A DNA stretch of 64,000 bases from Halomonas sp. ALS9 (lineage in GTDB: Bacteria; Pseudomonadota; Gammaproteobacteria; Pseudomonadales; Halomonadaceae): the NCBI RefSeq assembly GCF_001651035.1, contig NZ_LXRG01000054.1, forward strand, positions 434,001 to 498,000, written 5' to 3'. Numbering within the stretch: the first letter of the stretch is position 1; each line of letters starts with the position of its first letter. Positions 16,176 to 25,032 of the stretch are shown here, piece after piece. The translations under genes were made by a program, and so were the position numbers. The notes under the pieces were generated by a model. That model was not told where the DNA came from. It did no database searches and saw nothing but the letters and a program-made list of their open reading frames with translations.

Positions 16176-17867
16176 TTAAAACTCTTCCCACTCCAATTCT
16201 GCCACTTTGGCCCTGGGAGCCCTTCCACCTGCAGACCCAGTCTGCTTTATAGAAGAAACGGCCTTTGGTAGAGCATTACTGATTGGCAGAGCAACACGAC
16301 TCTCACCCCCAGCCAATTTGAAGGTAGCCACAGCCAATTCAAGCTGAGCTGCCTGCTCTTCGAGTGAAGCTGCTGCTGTAGCCGCTTGTTGAACCAGGGC
16401 TGCGTTCTGCTGCGTCACCTCATCCATTTGCGAGACAGCTTGATTAACCTGTTCGATGCCATCACTTTGCTCCGAGGAAGCAGCGGAGATTTCATCCATA
16501 ATATCGGCAACACGCTTCACGGAAGCCATTATCTCTTCCATTGTTCGGCCAGCCCCTTCCACAAGGTCAGAGCCCTGCTTCACCTGGCCCGCTGATGTTT
16601 CAATTAATGCTCTAATCTCCTTAGACGCATCAGCACTACGACTTGCCAAATTACGTACTTCAGTGGCCACTACGGCGAAGCCTCGCCCCTGCTCACCCGC
16701 ACGAGCAGCCTCAACCGACGCATTGAGTGCAAGAATGTTGGTCTGAAAGGCAATCGAGTCGATCACACCAATGATGTCGCTCATCTTTTTAGAGCTTTCT
16801 GCTATCCCATGCATTGTCGCAACTACTTGGCCTACCGCTTCCCCACCGCGCGCTGCCGTTGTAGACGCATCACTCGCTAAGGTGCTGCCCTGGCGCGCAT
16901 TATCTGAGTTTTGCTTCACGGTCGCAGTGAGCTGTTCCATGCTGGCAGCCGTCTCTTGGAGTGAAGCGGCCTGTTGCTCTGTACGCGAAGAAAGATCGGC
17001 ATTGCCGCCGGAAATTTCTCTTGCACCGATATGGATAGATCCACTGCTGTCACGCACGGATGAGACGGTTTGTGAAAGCCCTTTCTGCATATATTGCATA
17101 GCCGCGAACAGTTGGCCTATTTCGTTTCGTCCCCGCTCTGCGATTTTATGCGATAAATCACCTTGGGCAATGCGCTCAAAATGATGAACGGCTTCTTGAA
17201 TGGGGCGGATAACAACTCGCATCATGCCCATTCGAACGAAGATAACGCATAATAAAACCAGCAGCAAAGCAGCCAGTCCGACATAACCAGATACGGTCAT
17301 TGTAGAATGATAATCGGCCATAAGATTTTGGCCACGAGTGCTGGCATAGTCGTTAAAGGCTTCATTGGCCTGGACATAGGCTAGGTTGAGCTGGTCACCC
17401 TCACGTTTAGCTGTACGAAAGGCGTTCTCATTATTTTGCAACAGTGCCTCATATTGTGGCTCTAAACCGCGGGCCACAAGCTGAGTAAAAGCAGCTTCTA
17501 TCGCATCAGCAAAAGGTTTTCCTTGCTCAGACTTCGGAACCACAGTAAATGCTTCAAAACGCTGCGCGGCTCTTTGCAGGCTTTGGCCTGCTGTTTCTAG
17601 ATAGGTTTCTGCCAGCGCCTGATTCCCTTCGTTCAAAGCGTCGAGGTGGTTAAGAAAAAATAGCTGGGTGTCAGCGATATTCACTTGCGTTCGATTAAGA
17701 GCGTTCAGTTGCTCAACGTTAATACGGTTAAGTTCATCTATCGAACTCGCTCCCAGAGTGCTGGATTGGTAGCCCAACACCGCGACAAGAAGGATCAGAG
17801 CGGTAAACAAACCCAGAACAGCCGTTAAGCCTGCCTTAACGGATAGGTTTTTCAATAGGTTATGCAT
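16176..17867 (-). CDS. methyl-accepting chemotaxis protein
   Basis: A 563-residue chemoreceptor. It has a first membrane helix (about 12-32), a periplasmic four-helix ligand domain (about 35-190), a second membrane helix (about 192-212), a HAMP domain and a long cytoplasmic signalling coil. The hairpin tip contains the conserved block around [20 protein letters not shown]. The last five residues EWEEF match the CheR/CheB-tethering pentapeptide (NWETF type), so it is a high-abundance Tar/Tsr-like receptor. The ligand is unknown. A strong terminator follows, and an FNR-type box lies about 165 bp upstream. Confidence 0.96.
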   Translation of the reverse strand: MHNLLKNLSVKAGLTAVLGLFTALILLVAVLGYQSSTLGASSIDELNRINVEQLNALNRTQVNIADTQLFFLNHLDALNEGNQALAETYLETAGQSLQRAAQRFEAFTVVPKSEQGKPFADAIEAAFTQLVARGLEPQYEALLQNNENAFRTAKREGDQLNLAYVQANEAFNDYASTRGQNLMADYHSTMTVSGYVGLAALLLVLLCVIFVRMGMMRVVIRPIQEAVHHFERIAQGDLSHKIAERGRNEIGQLFAAMQYMQKGLSQTVSSVRDSSGSIHIGAREISGGNADLSSRTEQQAASLQETAASMEQLTATVKQNSDNARQGSTLASDASTTAARGGEAVGQVVATMHGIAESSKKMSDIIGVIDSIAFQTNILALNASVEAARAGEQGRGFAVVATEVRNLASRSADASKEIRALIETSAGQVKQGSDLVEGAGRTMEEIMASVKRVADIMDEISAASSEQSDGIEQVNQAVSQMDEVTQQNAALVQQAATAAASLEEQAAQLELAVATFKLAGGESRVALPISNALPKAVSSIKQTGSAGGRAPRAKVAELEWEEF

Positions 17868-18260
17868 TGTCTACTCTTATATAGAGAATCAATCGTGAAC
17901 GAATGACTCCAGCCACGGGGAAGGTGTTACTCCATAACAAAAAATCAAACTACGTGTTATGGGTAAGTACGATAAATTATCGGCAGCCGTAACCCGAGAT
18001 TTAGGTGTTACAAAAGATAATTTTAAAATTTTGATCCAGGTCAATTTTTTAATCTAATTTTAAAATAATGCCGAAACTTTTTGTTTTAAAAAATCAATAA
18101 GTTGCAAACTAACAGTACGCGATGCGAGGAAAACCCGCCATGAGAACTTTACTTAACCCATTGATATTAATAGTAATAAATAAAAATTAAAAAAAGCGCC
18201 TAATATAATTAAGTCACCTAAATTTATCTTCGAGGCTTGCTTAAATATGCTGAATGACCA
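17868..18260. other. AT-rich intergenic region upstream of the chemoreceptor
   Basis: About 390 bp of strongly AT-rich sequence between the chemoreceptor start and the end of the GNAT gene. It must hold the chemoreceptor promoter. Apart from the FNR-type box at 18031-18044 I see no ORF longer than about 16 codons and no clear repeat or hairpin. Confidence 0.5.
18031..18044. promoter_or_regulatory. FNR/Anr-type box, TTGATCCAGGTCAA
   Basis: Matches the TTGAT-N4-ATCAA consensus at 9 of 10 defined positions. It lies about 165 bp upstream of the chemoreceptor ATG in an AT-rich region, consistent with oxygen-dependent control of that receptor. A chance match in AT-rich DNA is possible. Confidence 0.4.
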
Positions 18261-18752
18261 TTAGGCATCCAAGCTTATCTGCCAATAGCCAACGTCGTGC
18301 CACTGATCGAACTTGAACCCTACTTTTTCAAAATGAGCCACTTTTTTCATACCCATTTTTTCATGCAGAGCGACACTGGCAGAGTTGGGAAGCGTGATAC
18401 CGCCAATCACCGTATTAATTCCACCTTCTTTCAGCTTGGCAAAGGTAGCTTTATACAGTTTTGCACCCAAGCCCCTGCCCTGCATCTGGTTGGCAAGGTA
18501 GACGCTAGCTTCGACTGAAAATCGATAGGCGCTTCTCTCCTTCCATTTTGTCGCGTAGGCATAACCCACCACAGCACCATCTTCTACGGCCACCAGCCAG
18601 GGTAAACCAGCCCCCTGAACCCCCTCAATTCTGCGCTCGATATCAGCACCCGATACGGGCTTCTCTTCAAACGAAATAGCGGTATTTTCAATGTAGAAAT
18701 TATAAATATGCGCTATTGCGCCCGCATCGCTCTTTGCGGCATCTCTGATCAT
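18261..18752 (-). CDS. GNAT N-acetyltransferase, phosphinothricin/methionine sulfoximine acetyltransferase-like
   Basis: A 163-residue single-domain GNAT. The opening MIRDAAKSDAGAIAHIYNFY, followed by the ENTAISFEEKP block, is the hallmark of the PAT/MddA (YncA) group, and QGRGLGAKLY forms the acetyl-CoA pyrophosphate loop. The C-terminal HEKMGMKKVAHFEKVGFKF segment followed by W-H-D-V-G-YWQ is also diagnostic. Members acetylate methionine sulfoximine, methionine sulfone and phosphinothricin, giving tolerance to glutamine-synthetase inhibitors. It lies 48 bp downstream of the LysE gene, with a terminator-like hairpin between. Confidence 0.9.
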   Translation of the reverse strand: MIRDAAKSDAGAIAHIYNFYIENTAISFEEKPVSGADIERRIEGVQGAGLPWLVAVEDGAVVGYAYATKWKERSAYRFSVEASVYLANQMQGRGLGAKLYKATFAKLKEGGINTVIGGITLPNSASVALHEKMGMKKVAHFEKVGFKFDQWHDVGYWQISLDA

Positions 18753-18789
18753 GGTTAATTCCGTTTGTATTCTAACGATTTTAAAATCA

Positions 18790-18817
18790 CCAAACGCCTG
18801 TCACGCAGGCCGTTTGG
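18790..18817 (-). terminator. terminator-like hairpin at the end of the LysE gene
   Basis: On the minus strand CCAAACG-G-CCTG pairs with CAGG-CGTTTGG (one bulged base), then TGATTTT follows. The stem overlaps the last codons of the LysE-family gene, a common arrangement for compact terminators. Confidence 0.65.
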
Positions 18818-19427
18818 CAAGCAGCGCCCAGACACCCGCCGAAGAAAGCAACGTTCCACCAACGACGTTAAAACGGCGTTGCGCACGAGGCGATGCAAGC
18901 ATTTTGCGCACCGACGTTGCGAACACGGCGTAAAGCGTGGCATTTAGCGTTGCCAACACCACGAAGGTGACGGCCAACATCCACAGCTGTTGACCTGCAT
19001 CGGCTTTCGGGCTAACGAATTGCGGCAAAAAGGCGACGAAGAAGATAATGCCTTTCGGGTTAAGCGCGGTCACGAGATAAGTATTAGCGAACAGCTTCCA
19101 GCGCGACCCTGATACCTTAGGCGCGACCGGTTGCACCGACGATATACCGGCACGTAAAAGCTTTATGCCCATATATAGCAGGTATAAACCACCGATCCAT
19201 TTGATCACGGTGAACCAAAAGGCCGAGGTGGCTAACACCGCACCCAGACCCAGCAACGAAAAAAGCAGCGCCGTTGAATCGCCTAACGCCACCGCAGCAA
19301 CAAGCGGAATATTAGCGCGCCTGCCTTGGGCAATCGAGTAGCTAACGACGGTTAAAATTGTTGGCCCCGGGATGGCAAGCAAGGCCACTGAGGCAAGAGC
19401 AAAAGCGAACCACATTTCGATAGACAT
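18801..19427 (-). CDS. LysE/RhtB family amino-acid exporter
   Basis: A 208-residue membrane protein with about six hydrophobic helices. The N-terminal IPGPTILTVVSYSIAQGRRANIP is the LysE signature, and the helix with ALNPKGIIFFVAFLPQFV is also conserved. These transporters export amino acids such as lysine, threonine or homoserine lactone. The ATG at 19427 is chosen over a GTG at 19442 because GAGGTGG lies at the right distance before the ATG. The substrate cannot be read from sequence. Confidence 0.92.
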   Translation of the reverse strand: MSIEMWFAFALASVALLAIPGPTILTVVSYSIAQGRRANIPLVAAVALGDSTALLFSLLGLGAVLATSAFWFTVIKWIGGLYLLYMGIKLLRAGISSVQPVAPKVSGSRWKLFANTYLVTALNPKGIIFFVAFLPQFVSPKADAGQQLWMLAVTFVVLATLNATLYAVFATSVRKMLASPRAQRRFNVVGGTLLSSAGVWALLAKRPA

Positions 19428-19536
19428 CGGGCGCCACCTCACAGTTAGTTACTGCTAAGTTAGCATAAGCTCAACGAAGGTTGGAATGCTCTGTGAGGCG
19501 TTTATTGCCTATATCTTCATTGCTGACTTTTAACTG

Positions 19537-19908
19537 TCACCATATGCCTAGCTGCACGGCAACCCACCTCCCCGGCGCCAAGGTACCAATAAAGGCACCG
19601 ACCAGCCCCAGGTAGGCACCCATCATCCCACTGCGATGCTGCTCTACCCTGCCCTTGAAGATCGCCAACACCGCAACAGCAAGCGCCACTAACACCCATA
19701 ACGAAAGCAGGTGGATCGGCCCAAAGTGCCCCATCAACGGCAGAACGCCGCCGCCGAACCAGAAGGAGCTCAACGCCGAGAGGGCCATGGCCAGCACCCA
19801 AGTGCTGCCCAATATGCGATGGAGGATAGTGCCCTTGTTCGAGAGCAGCAGGATGGCCCCAAGCACCAGGGCCAGAAGGGACGCGTAAAGATGCAAAGTC
19901 AAAGCCAT
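19537..19908 (-). CDS. DUF2306-like integral membrane protein
   Basis: A 123-residue protein with four membrane helices, including MALTLHLYASLLALVLGAIL and later GRVEQHRSGMMGAYLGLVGA. The His-x-x-x-HR/RSGM pattern is common in DUF2306 proteins. An earlier in-frame ATG exists at 19989, but the ATG at 19908 has a textbook CGGAGG site and the extra region upstream holds the operators. It is divergent from the PadR gene, which is its likely regulator. Biochemical function is unknown. Confidence 0.78.
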   Translation of the reverse strand: MALTLHLYASLLALVLGAILLLSNKGTILHRILGSTWVLAMALSALSSFWFGGGVLPLMGHFGPIHLLSLWVLVALAVAVLAIFKGRVEQHRSGMMGAYLGLVGAFIGTLAPGRWVAVQLGIW

Positions 19909-19943
19909 GGAAACCTCCGAGAGCCAAGCAAACCGCCCGGCAA

Positions 19944-19959
19944 ATGCAACTTGTTGCAT
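19944..19959. promoter_or_regulatory. PadR-type operator 1, ATGCAACTTGTTGCAT
   Basis: A perfect 16-bp palindrome in the divergent region between the PadR gene and the DUF2306-like gene. Its layout (ATGCA, six bases, TGCAT) resembles the site of AphA, a PadR-family regulator of Vibrio. Its centre is exactly 40 bp from that of operator 2, about four helical turns. Confidence 0.75.
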
Positions 19960-19983
19960 AAGGCTAGTCTCTACTTCTTTAAT

Positions 19984-19999
19984 ATGCAACTATGTGCAT
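19984..19999. promoter_or_regulatory. PadR-type operator 2, ATGCAACTATGTGCAT
   Basis: Same motif as operator 1 with imperfect inner bases; the flanking bases extend it to a TATGCA-N6-TGCATA palindrome. It lies about 27 bp upstream of the PadR start codon, consistent with autorepression. Confidence 0.72.
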
Positions 20000-20025
20000 A
20001 ACACTCTCACAACACACGGTTCCTT

Positions 20026-20553
20026 ATGTCCCTACGCGCCGTTTTGTTAATCACTCTGCAGCGTGAGCCCGGCACCGGCTACGATATCCTGCAACGCTTC
20101 AAAGCGGGCCTTGCCCATGTTTGGCAAGCCAGCCATCAGCAGCTCTACCGCGAGCTTGAACGGATGCGCAGTGATGGCCAGTTAACATGTGAGACGCTGC
20201 CGCAAACTGAACGCCCCGACCGCAAGATTTATCGAGTTACCGAAGCGGGCCTTCAAGCGCTCGACACCTGGCTCGCCGAGCCCTTAGCCGCCAACCCTGT
20301 GCGCCAGCCGCTGTTTGCCAAATTTTTCGCTTGGGAGCGCTGGCCCGAGCAGGCCCGCCGCGAAGAGCTCACCGCTTTTCGCGAGCAACTCAAGGAGCGC
20401 CTGACGACCTACGCCGCCATCGAGCGGGAGTGGTTTAGCGACCCACAGGCGCTGACGCCCGCCCAGCGCGCGCCCTGGCACACGCTGCGGCTTGGTCAGC
20501 GCCTTACAGAAACGTGGGTGGAATGGGTTGAGGAAGTAATGAAGGAAGAGTAG
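20026..20553 (+). CDS. PadR family transcriptional regulator (AphA-like)
   Basis: A 175-residue regulator. The winged-helix PadR domain is at about 1-75 (LLITLQREPGTGYDILQRF, then HQQLYRELERMRSDG and the wing RPDRKIYRVTEAG). A C-terminal helical dimerisation domain (about 90-175) contains the paired 'REELTAFREQL...' and 'WHTLRLGQRLTETWVEW' helices of the AphA/Vir subgroup. Two matching palindromes lie just upstream, between it and the divergent membrane-protein gene. The ligand is unknown. Confidence 0.9.
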   Translation: MSLRAVLLITLQREPGTGYDILQRFKAGLAHVWQASHQQLYRELERMRSDGQLTCETLPQTERPDRKIYRVTEAGLQALDTWLAEPLAANPVRQPLFAKFFAWERWPEQARREELTAFREQLKERLTTYAAIEREWFSDPQALTPAQRAPWHTLRLGQRLTETWVEWVEEVMKEE

Positions 20554-20595
20554 CTATGATGGCCTTTAGTTGAGACTAAATAAAAAAACCGCCCA

Positions 20596-20625
20596 ACCAA
20601 GCTCTTGTAAACCAAGCTCTTGTAA
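20596..20625. repeat. two exact 15-bp tandem repeats
   Basis: The unit ACCAAGCTCTTGTAA occurs twice back to back, followed by a degraded third start (ATCAAGGGCTC). It lies between the PadR and IalB-like genes, just after a short A run that follows the PadR stop. Confidence 0.85.
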
Positions 20626-20708
20626 ATCAAGGGCTCGACCTCAAGCGAACAAGCAGGCATGGTGAGTATTATTATCCACCATCAGCGAACCAACAGGAGG
20701 TTACGCCA

Positions 20709-21254
20709 ATGCCGCACTCTCTTACTCAAAACCTGTCTCAAAACCTAGGCAGGATGGGGCTATTATCGATTTTAGTTTTGTCTCCCAATGCCTTCAGCCA
20801 ACAACAAGCGGGGGTTGCCTCCGGTAATGATGTCACTACTGAGTCGTTCCAGGACTGGGAAGTCCGTTGCCAGCGTAATGCCGCGGGACCAGCCCCTTGT
20901 GCGATGTCGCAATTGGTCACTCAACCTGACAGCGACCAGCCCTTGATGCAGGTAATCCTCGACTATCCGCCCCAGATCAATGACCCGGCGATGAGCTTCT
21001 TCGTGCCGCTAGGGGTACGCCTGGCCCCGGGCTTGCAATTGAGTGTGGATAACGGTGAGCCAATCCAATTCCCCTATCAGGTCTGCCAGGAGCAAGGGTG
21101 CCGTGCTGACGTCCCCATTGAGCCGTCGATGTTGCAGCAACTCCGCAGTGGCAATACGGCAACCCTCAGCATGATTGATCCACGCGGTGACCGCATGGAC
21201 CTAGAAATTTCGCTGATCGGCTTTACCGACGCCAGTGCCCGCATCGCTCCCTGA
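20709..21254 (+). CDS. IalB-like (invasion-associated locus B) periplasmic protein
   Basis: A 181-residue protein with a signal peptide (about residues 1-31, ending in AFSQQ). The mature part has the IalB pattern: FQDWEVRCQ near the start, a paired cysteine region (Cys in VRC and APCAMSQ), LGVRLAPGLQLSVDNGEP and VCQEQGCRADVPIE. IalB-type proteins are widespread in alphaproteobacteria and are of uncertain periplasmic function; the 'invasion' name comes from Bartonella. AGGAGG lies eight bases before the ATG. A strong GC-rich hairpin follows. Confidence 0.85.
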   Translation: MPHSLTQNLSQNLGRMGLLSILVLSPNAFSQQQAGVASGNDVTTESFQDWEVRCQRNAAGPAPCAMSQLVTQPDSDQPLMQVILDYPPQINDPAMSFFVPLGVRLAPGLQLSVDNGEPIQFPYQVCQEQGCRADVPIEPSMLQQLRSGNTATLSMIDPRGDRMDLEISLIGFTDASARIAP

Positions 21255-21273
21255 TCTCACTCCCCCGAACAAG

Positions 21274-21297
21274 ACGCCCCCGGAATTCCGGGGGCGT
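21274..21297. terminator. GC-rich palindrome between convergent genes
   Basis: A perfect 24-bp palindrome (ACGCCCCCGG-AATT-CCGGGGGCGT) 20 bp after the IalB-like stop and 33 bp before the end of the convergent dioxygenase gene. It can act as a terminator in both directions, although the downstream T tract is poor. Confidence 0.75.
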
Positions 21298-21330
21298 TGA
21301 TGTTGCTAGGTTCTCAGTTTACAGAGAGTG

Positions 21331-22125
21331 TCAGTAGCTCTCATTGAGAACCGCTTCCGGAAAGTAGCGGCGCAACATCCGATTCTGGAAATCGTCCACG
21401 AAACGGCTATTAATAATGATGATGAACCGCTCGAAGGGTGTCTCGCTGTCGAGCTGTTCGATCCCGTCGACACTGTGGAATAGCCGGTCATCGCGCAGAT
21501 GAAGGATATCACCCGGACTCAGGGTGATATCAACCAAGGGTTGCGTGCCAGCCTTGTCGCCATAGAGGTGGTTTTCACCCCCTGCCACGTTTTCTCGATT
21601 GAGGACCAGAATGCTCAAGGCCTTGCAGCCATCGGCATGAATCCCCTGTCCCTGAAGGGGGTCTATGCTGCCTTCCCCGCGAACCCCGGTGATCTGCATC
21701 AGGATGGGTTCGCGCGCACCGATACTCCACAGCTTTGCCCAGGCGCGAACGAAGGCCTTCACATCAGGGCGCGCCATGAATTCCCGAGTCAGCGGATCAT
21801 AGTACCGCAGGCGATCCGCCATGCTTTCCGCGTCATTGAAGGCCCCTCCCTGGGCCATGGGGCATTGGCCCATATCTTCGACATCTCCCTGATCATTCAG
21901 GGCGAGCCATGACATTCGCTTCCATCGCTGGTTCACATAGGGATCGCGCGGCAGGTCAGCGGTAAACCCCTGCCAGGCGGTCAGATCAATTCGTCCCCGA
22001 ATATCGGTTTTCGCCCAATCCTGATGCCTCAGCGCCTCGGTCACTCCCGGATGCCAATAATCGGCGAGTGAATCGACAGGCATGAAGGTGAGATCAAAAC
22101 CGTGCTTGAGGGTATCGAGTTTCAT
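21331..22125 (-). CDS. 2OG-Fe(II) dioxygenase family protein
   Basis: A 264-residue protein of the 2OG-Fe dioxygenase family that includes bacterial L-isoleucine 4-hydroxylase. The iron-binding His-x-Asp is in QGIHADGCKALSILVL. The distal His lies in LFHSVDGI, and the 2-oxoglutarate-binding Arg follows in TPFERFIIIINSRF. The CAGGAG ribosome site is strong. Family members hydroxylate free amino acids, but the substrate here cannot be read. It has no operon partner, as the divergent neighbour is a c-di-GMP enzyme. Confidence 0.8.
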   Translation of the reverse strand: MKLDTLKHGFDLTFMPVDSLADYWHPGVTEALRHQDWAKTDIRGRIDLTAWQGFTADLPRDPYVNQRWKRMSWLALNDQGDVEDMGQCPMAQGGAFNDAESMADRLRYYDPLTREFMARPDVKAFVRAWAKLWSIGAREPILMQITGVRGEGSIDPLQGQGIHADGCKALSILVLNRENVAGGENHLYGDKAGTQPLVDITLSPGDILHLRDDRLFHSVDGIEQLDSETPFERFIIIINSRFVDDFQNRMLRRYFPEAVLNESY

Positions 22126-22390
22126 GTTGGTATTCTCCTGTTAACTGGGCGGAATTGCCCTGGGTTGCCGGTGTAAGAACGCGGTCAACAGGAGAGAAAT
22201 GAAAAGATTTGCAAATACATGTCAAAGAAATGTACTAAGAAAGAGTAATTTTTTTGAAAACAGGATCAGACCGCTGATGACGTATATGTCTAGGTTACCT
22301 CCTTCACATAGGTGTAGGATAATCACAATAAAGTGACTATTGTTGCCATTATGATGGCTCTTGACAGTGTTTTTTCTTTAAGTGGATCCC

Positions 22391-24259
22391 ATGACTGCCA
22401 GCGATTCCCGACATCACAGAGATCCGGAACGCCTGAAGAAGAACCGCAGGGAGTTTTCCGGTGCGCTCGTGTTGAAGGTGTCAAAGATACCTCCAACGGA
22501 TGGCATTGATTCGCATGATGTCGGCAGGGAAGAAGTCGAGTTAGTACGCCGCCAGTATCTGGAGAGTGAGCAGCGATTCCGCACCCTGCTGGAGAGTCTG
22601 CCGAAGGTGGCGGTTCAGGGGTATGATCGCGATCGGCGAGTGATTTACTGGAATGAGGGTAGCACTCGCCTCTATGGCTATACCGCTGAGGAAGCCCTGG
22701 GACAGTTACTGGAAGATCTGATCATTCCTGCCTTAATGCGTGACGAGGTGATCCAGGCACATGATGCCTGGATCAAAGAAGGGGTCGATATACCCGCCGA
22801 TGAACTTGAGCTCAAGCATAAAACCGGTGAACTGGTATCGGTCTTTTCGCAGCACCTGATGCTCAATGAGCATACCGACTCACCCTTGATGTTTTGCGTG
22901 GATGTTGATCTTTCCGACCAGAAGCGCGCCCACCGTGACCTGGAATTCGCCACCCATTTCGACAGGCTCACCCACCTACCCAACCGCCAGACCTTCGAGG
23001 TCGACCTGGACAGTCTGTTGGATTCCTGTCGACGCCAGGGCAATGGCCTGGCAACCATCTATGTGGACATCGATCACTTCGTCGAGATCAATGATGCTCT
23101 TGGCTATGATCAGGGTGATCGCCTACTCGTTGAGCTGACTCGGCGACTGAGAGAGCGCCAGCGAGTTACCGACCTGGTGTCTCGTGTCTCTAGCGATGAA
23201 TTCGTGCTGGCCTTTCCCGGCGTCCACTTGGACTCCGATGTCAGACGGGTCGTTCGTCATGTCCAGAATGTCTTTCGGGAACCTTTCGCCCTGGATGGTC
23301 GGGAGCGTCAGGTCACGGCCTGCCTAGGCGTGGCGCTTTTTCCCGAGAATGGTGAATCGTCACGCGAATTGATCCGTAATGCCGATGTTGCCAAGAATCG
23401 TGCCAAACTAGATGGTCGGGGTGCTGTTCGCTTCTTCCAACAGAAGCTCCATGATGAGCTGGTTCGCCAGCACTATCTCTCGGCGCGACTCGAGGAAGCC
23501 CTGGATAACGGTGAATTCGCCCTCCACTACCAGCCCCAGGTCTCCGCGGCCAGTGGGCGAATAGAGAATCTCGAGGCCTTAATACGCTGGGAGCCTGCCG
23601 AGGGCCCGACGATCTCGCCTGGCGAGTTTATCCCGCTGGTCGAGCGTTCCGGTTTGATCCATCGTCTGGGCGACTGGGTCATCGAAGAGGCTTGCCGCCA
23701 GCAGGTGGAATGGCGTGCCAAGGGGTTTCATCAGCACCGCATCGACATCAATGTATCGGGTCGCCAACTGGTGCGTCCCGATGCCCTCAAAGGCTTCGAG
23801 GACTCGCTGCAGCGTCACGGCTTAGCTCCGCGGGATATCGGCATCGAATTGACCGAGAATGTCCTGATCGAAGCCGACGAGACCGTCCTCGAGGACCTGC
23901 GGCGCCTCTATCATCGCGGTATTCATATTGCTATCGACGACTTCGGAACCGGTTATTCCTCCCTGAGCTACCTCAAGCACTTTCCAGCCACTGCCCTAAA
24001 GATCGATCGCTCCTTCATCAACGACGCTCTCACACAGCCAAAGGATAGGGCCATCATGGAGGGTGCCATCTTCATCGGTCATCGGTTGGGATTGGAGGTG
24101 GTGGCCGAGGGCGTCGAGAACGCCGAACAGTTGTCATTGCTTCGCGAAATGCATTGCGACCTCATCCAGGGGTTCTTCTTCTACCGTCCGATGCCGGCCA
24201 AGGAAATCGACCGCCTGCTGGGCGGTTTCGTGCCTGGTCACGAAGGGCCGTCGAGCTGA
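22391..24259 (+). CDS. PAS-GGDEF-EAL protein, probable c-di-GMP phosphodiesterase
   Basis: A 622-residue cytoplasmic protein: a PAS domain (about 60-170, with YWNEGSTRLYGYTAEEALG), a GGDEF domain (about 180-345) and an EAL domain (about 360-610). The GGDEF active site is changed to SSDEF (in RVSSDEFVLAF), so cyclase activity is unlikely. The EAL domain keeps EALIRW, the Glu of ELTENVLIEAD, DDFGTGYSSLSYLK and VAEGVEN, so c-di-GMP hydrolysis is expected, perhaps tuned by GTP at the dead GGDEF site. The ATG at 22391 is preferred to the GTG at 22382. Confidence 0.93.
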   Translation: MTASDSRHHRDPERLKKNRREFSGALVLKVSKIPPTDGIDSHDVGREEVELVRRQYLESEQRFRTLLESLPKVAVQGYDRDRRVIYWNEGSTRLYGYTAEEALGQLLEDLIIPALMRDEVIQAHDAWIKEGVDIPADELELKHKTGELVSVFSQHLMLNEHTDSPLMFCVDVDLSDQKRAHRDLEFATHFDRLTHLPNRQTFEVDLDSLLDSCRRQGNGLATIYVDIDHFVEINDALGYDQGDRLLVELTRRLRERQRVTDLVSRVSSDEFVLAFPGVHLDSDVRRVVRHVQNVFREPFALDGRERQVTACLGVALFPENGESSRELIRNADVAKNRAKLDGRGAVRFFQQKLHDELVRQHYLSARLEEALDNGEFALHYQPQVSAASGRIENLEALIRWEPAEGPTISPGEFIPLVERSGLIHRLGDWVIEEACRQQVEWRAKGFHQHRIDINVSGRQLVRPDALKGFEDSLQRHGLAPRDIGIELTENVLIEADETVLEDLRRLYHRGIHIAIDDFGTGYSSLSYLKHFPATALKIDRSFINDALTQPKDRAIMEGAIFIGHRLGLEVVAEGVENAEQLSLLREMHCDLIQGFFFYRPMPAKEIDRLLGGFVPGHEGPSS

Positions 24260-24486
24260 GCCTTGTCGTGATTTGGGATCCCATACCCGGGGTTGCCATG
24301 ACTGGAGACTTTGTGAATGACCTCGATGCTCATTGATCGCTGGGACTGACTCTTTGGCCCTAGCTGGATCGCCTTTATCGGCCAGAGGCTATCCTTTGGC
24401 ACATCTTATATACCGCTCGCCATAAACAGCCGAGTGACGGTGAAATGAGGCTCGGCGACAGCAGGCAGCGTATTAAATAAGCCTCG

Positions 24487-24927
24487 TTAAGCATTAAACC
24501 GTATTTGATAGCCCTGCTTGCTCGCGCTAAAGCCTGCGGACTCGTATAACCTATGGGTTGCAGGTTCTTTGGAGCCAGTCATGAGCGCCGCTTTATAGCA
24601 ACCAGCTTGCTGTGCGAAGTCTGTTGCATACTCAAGGATAGCCTTGCCTATACCCTGATTCCGGTGACTCTTGGAAACAATTACGTTTTCTATGATCGCA
24701 TATGGGCGACCAGACCAACTCAGATTTGCGCAAATATTTATGGTGCAAGTGCCGACCATACTCCCAGTGGAAAAAGCACCTACTACACATCCACCGGTTT
24801 CCAATATAGCTTTGTGAATGGTGCGCATGTCGTCATAGGACGGCCTAGGCGAACGAGGTCGATCATACTCATCGATCAGGTTTAGAACGCCTTCAATTTC
24901 TTTCTGCTCAACCTGTCGAATCTCCAT
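24487..24927 (-). CDS. GNAT family N-acetyltransferase
   Basis: A 146-residue single-domain acetyltransferase. HRNQGIGKAILEYA is the acetyl-CoA loop, and the C-terminal MTGSKEPATHRLYESAGFSA is the usual GNAT end. The ATG at 24927 fits the domain start; an ATG eight codons upstream (24951) is possible. The coding style is AT-richer than the surrounding core genes. Sequences like integron attC cores flank it (GTTAAGC at 24486, GTTAGGC at 25002), so it may be a former gene cassette. Substrate unknown. Confidence 0.85.
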   Translation of the reverse strand: MEIRQVEQKEIEGVLNLIDEYDRPRSPRPSYDDMRTIHKAILETGGCVVGAFSTGSMVGTCTINICANLSWSGRPYAIIENVIVSKSHRNQGIGKAILEYATDFAQQAGCYKAALMTGSKEPATHRLYESAGFSASKQGYQIRFNA

Positions 24928-24939
24928 AGTGGATCTCTG

Positions 24940-25008
24940 TATGATTAGCATTTCGAGCTTAAACTCATCCCAGCGAACGGAACGAGTGATTTAAAACACT
25001 TGTTAGGC
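24940..25008 (-). other. possible decayed attC site
   Basis: On the minus strand CGCCTAACAAG follows the second GNAT gene, then an arm reading TCGTTCCGTTCGCTGGGA, as in the left half of many cassette recombination sites. The matching right core (GTTRRRY) is not clear, so this is probably a degraded or truncated site. Confidence 0.35.
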
Positions 25009-25032
25009 GATGTAAGCTTACAACCTCCTAAT

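Noticed and set aside
22199..22336. 45-codon ORF with a good AGGAG site in the leader of the PAS-GGDEF-EAL gene
   Set aside because: It has basic, irregular composition, no signal or known motif, and its ribosome site lies in the divergent promoter region. Too weak to list as a gene.
22325..22343. ACAATA...TATTGT inverted repeat upstream of the PAS-GGDEF-EAL gene
   Set aside because: Six-base arms in AT-rich DNA with no partner site; not distinguishable from chance.
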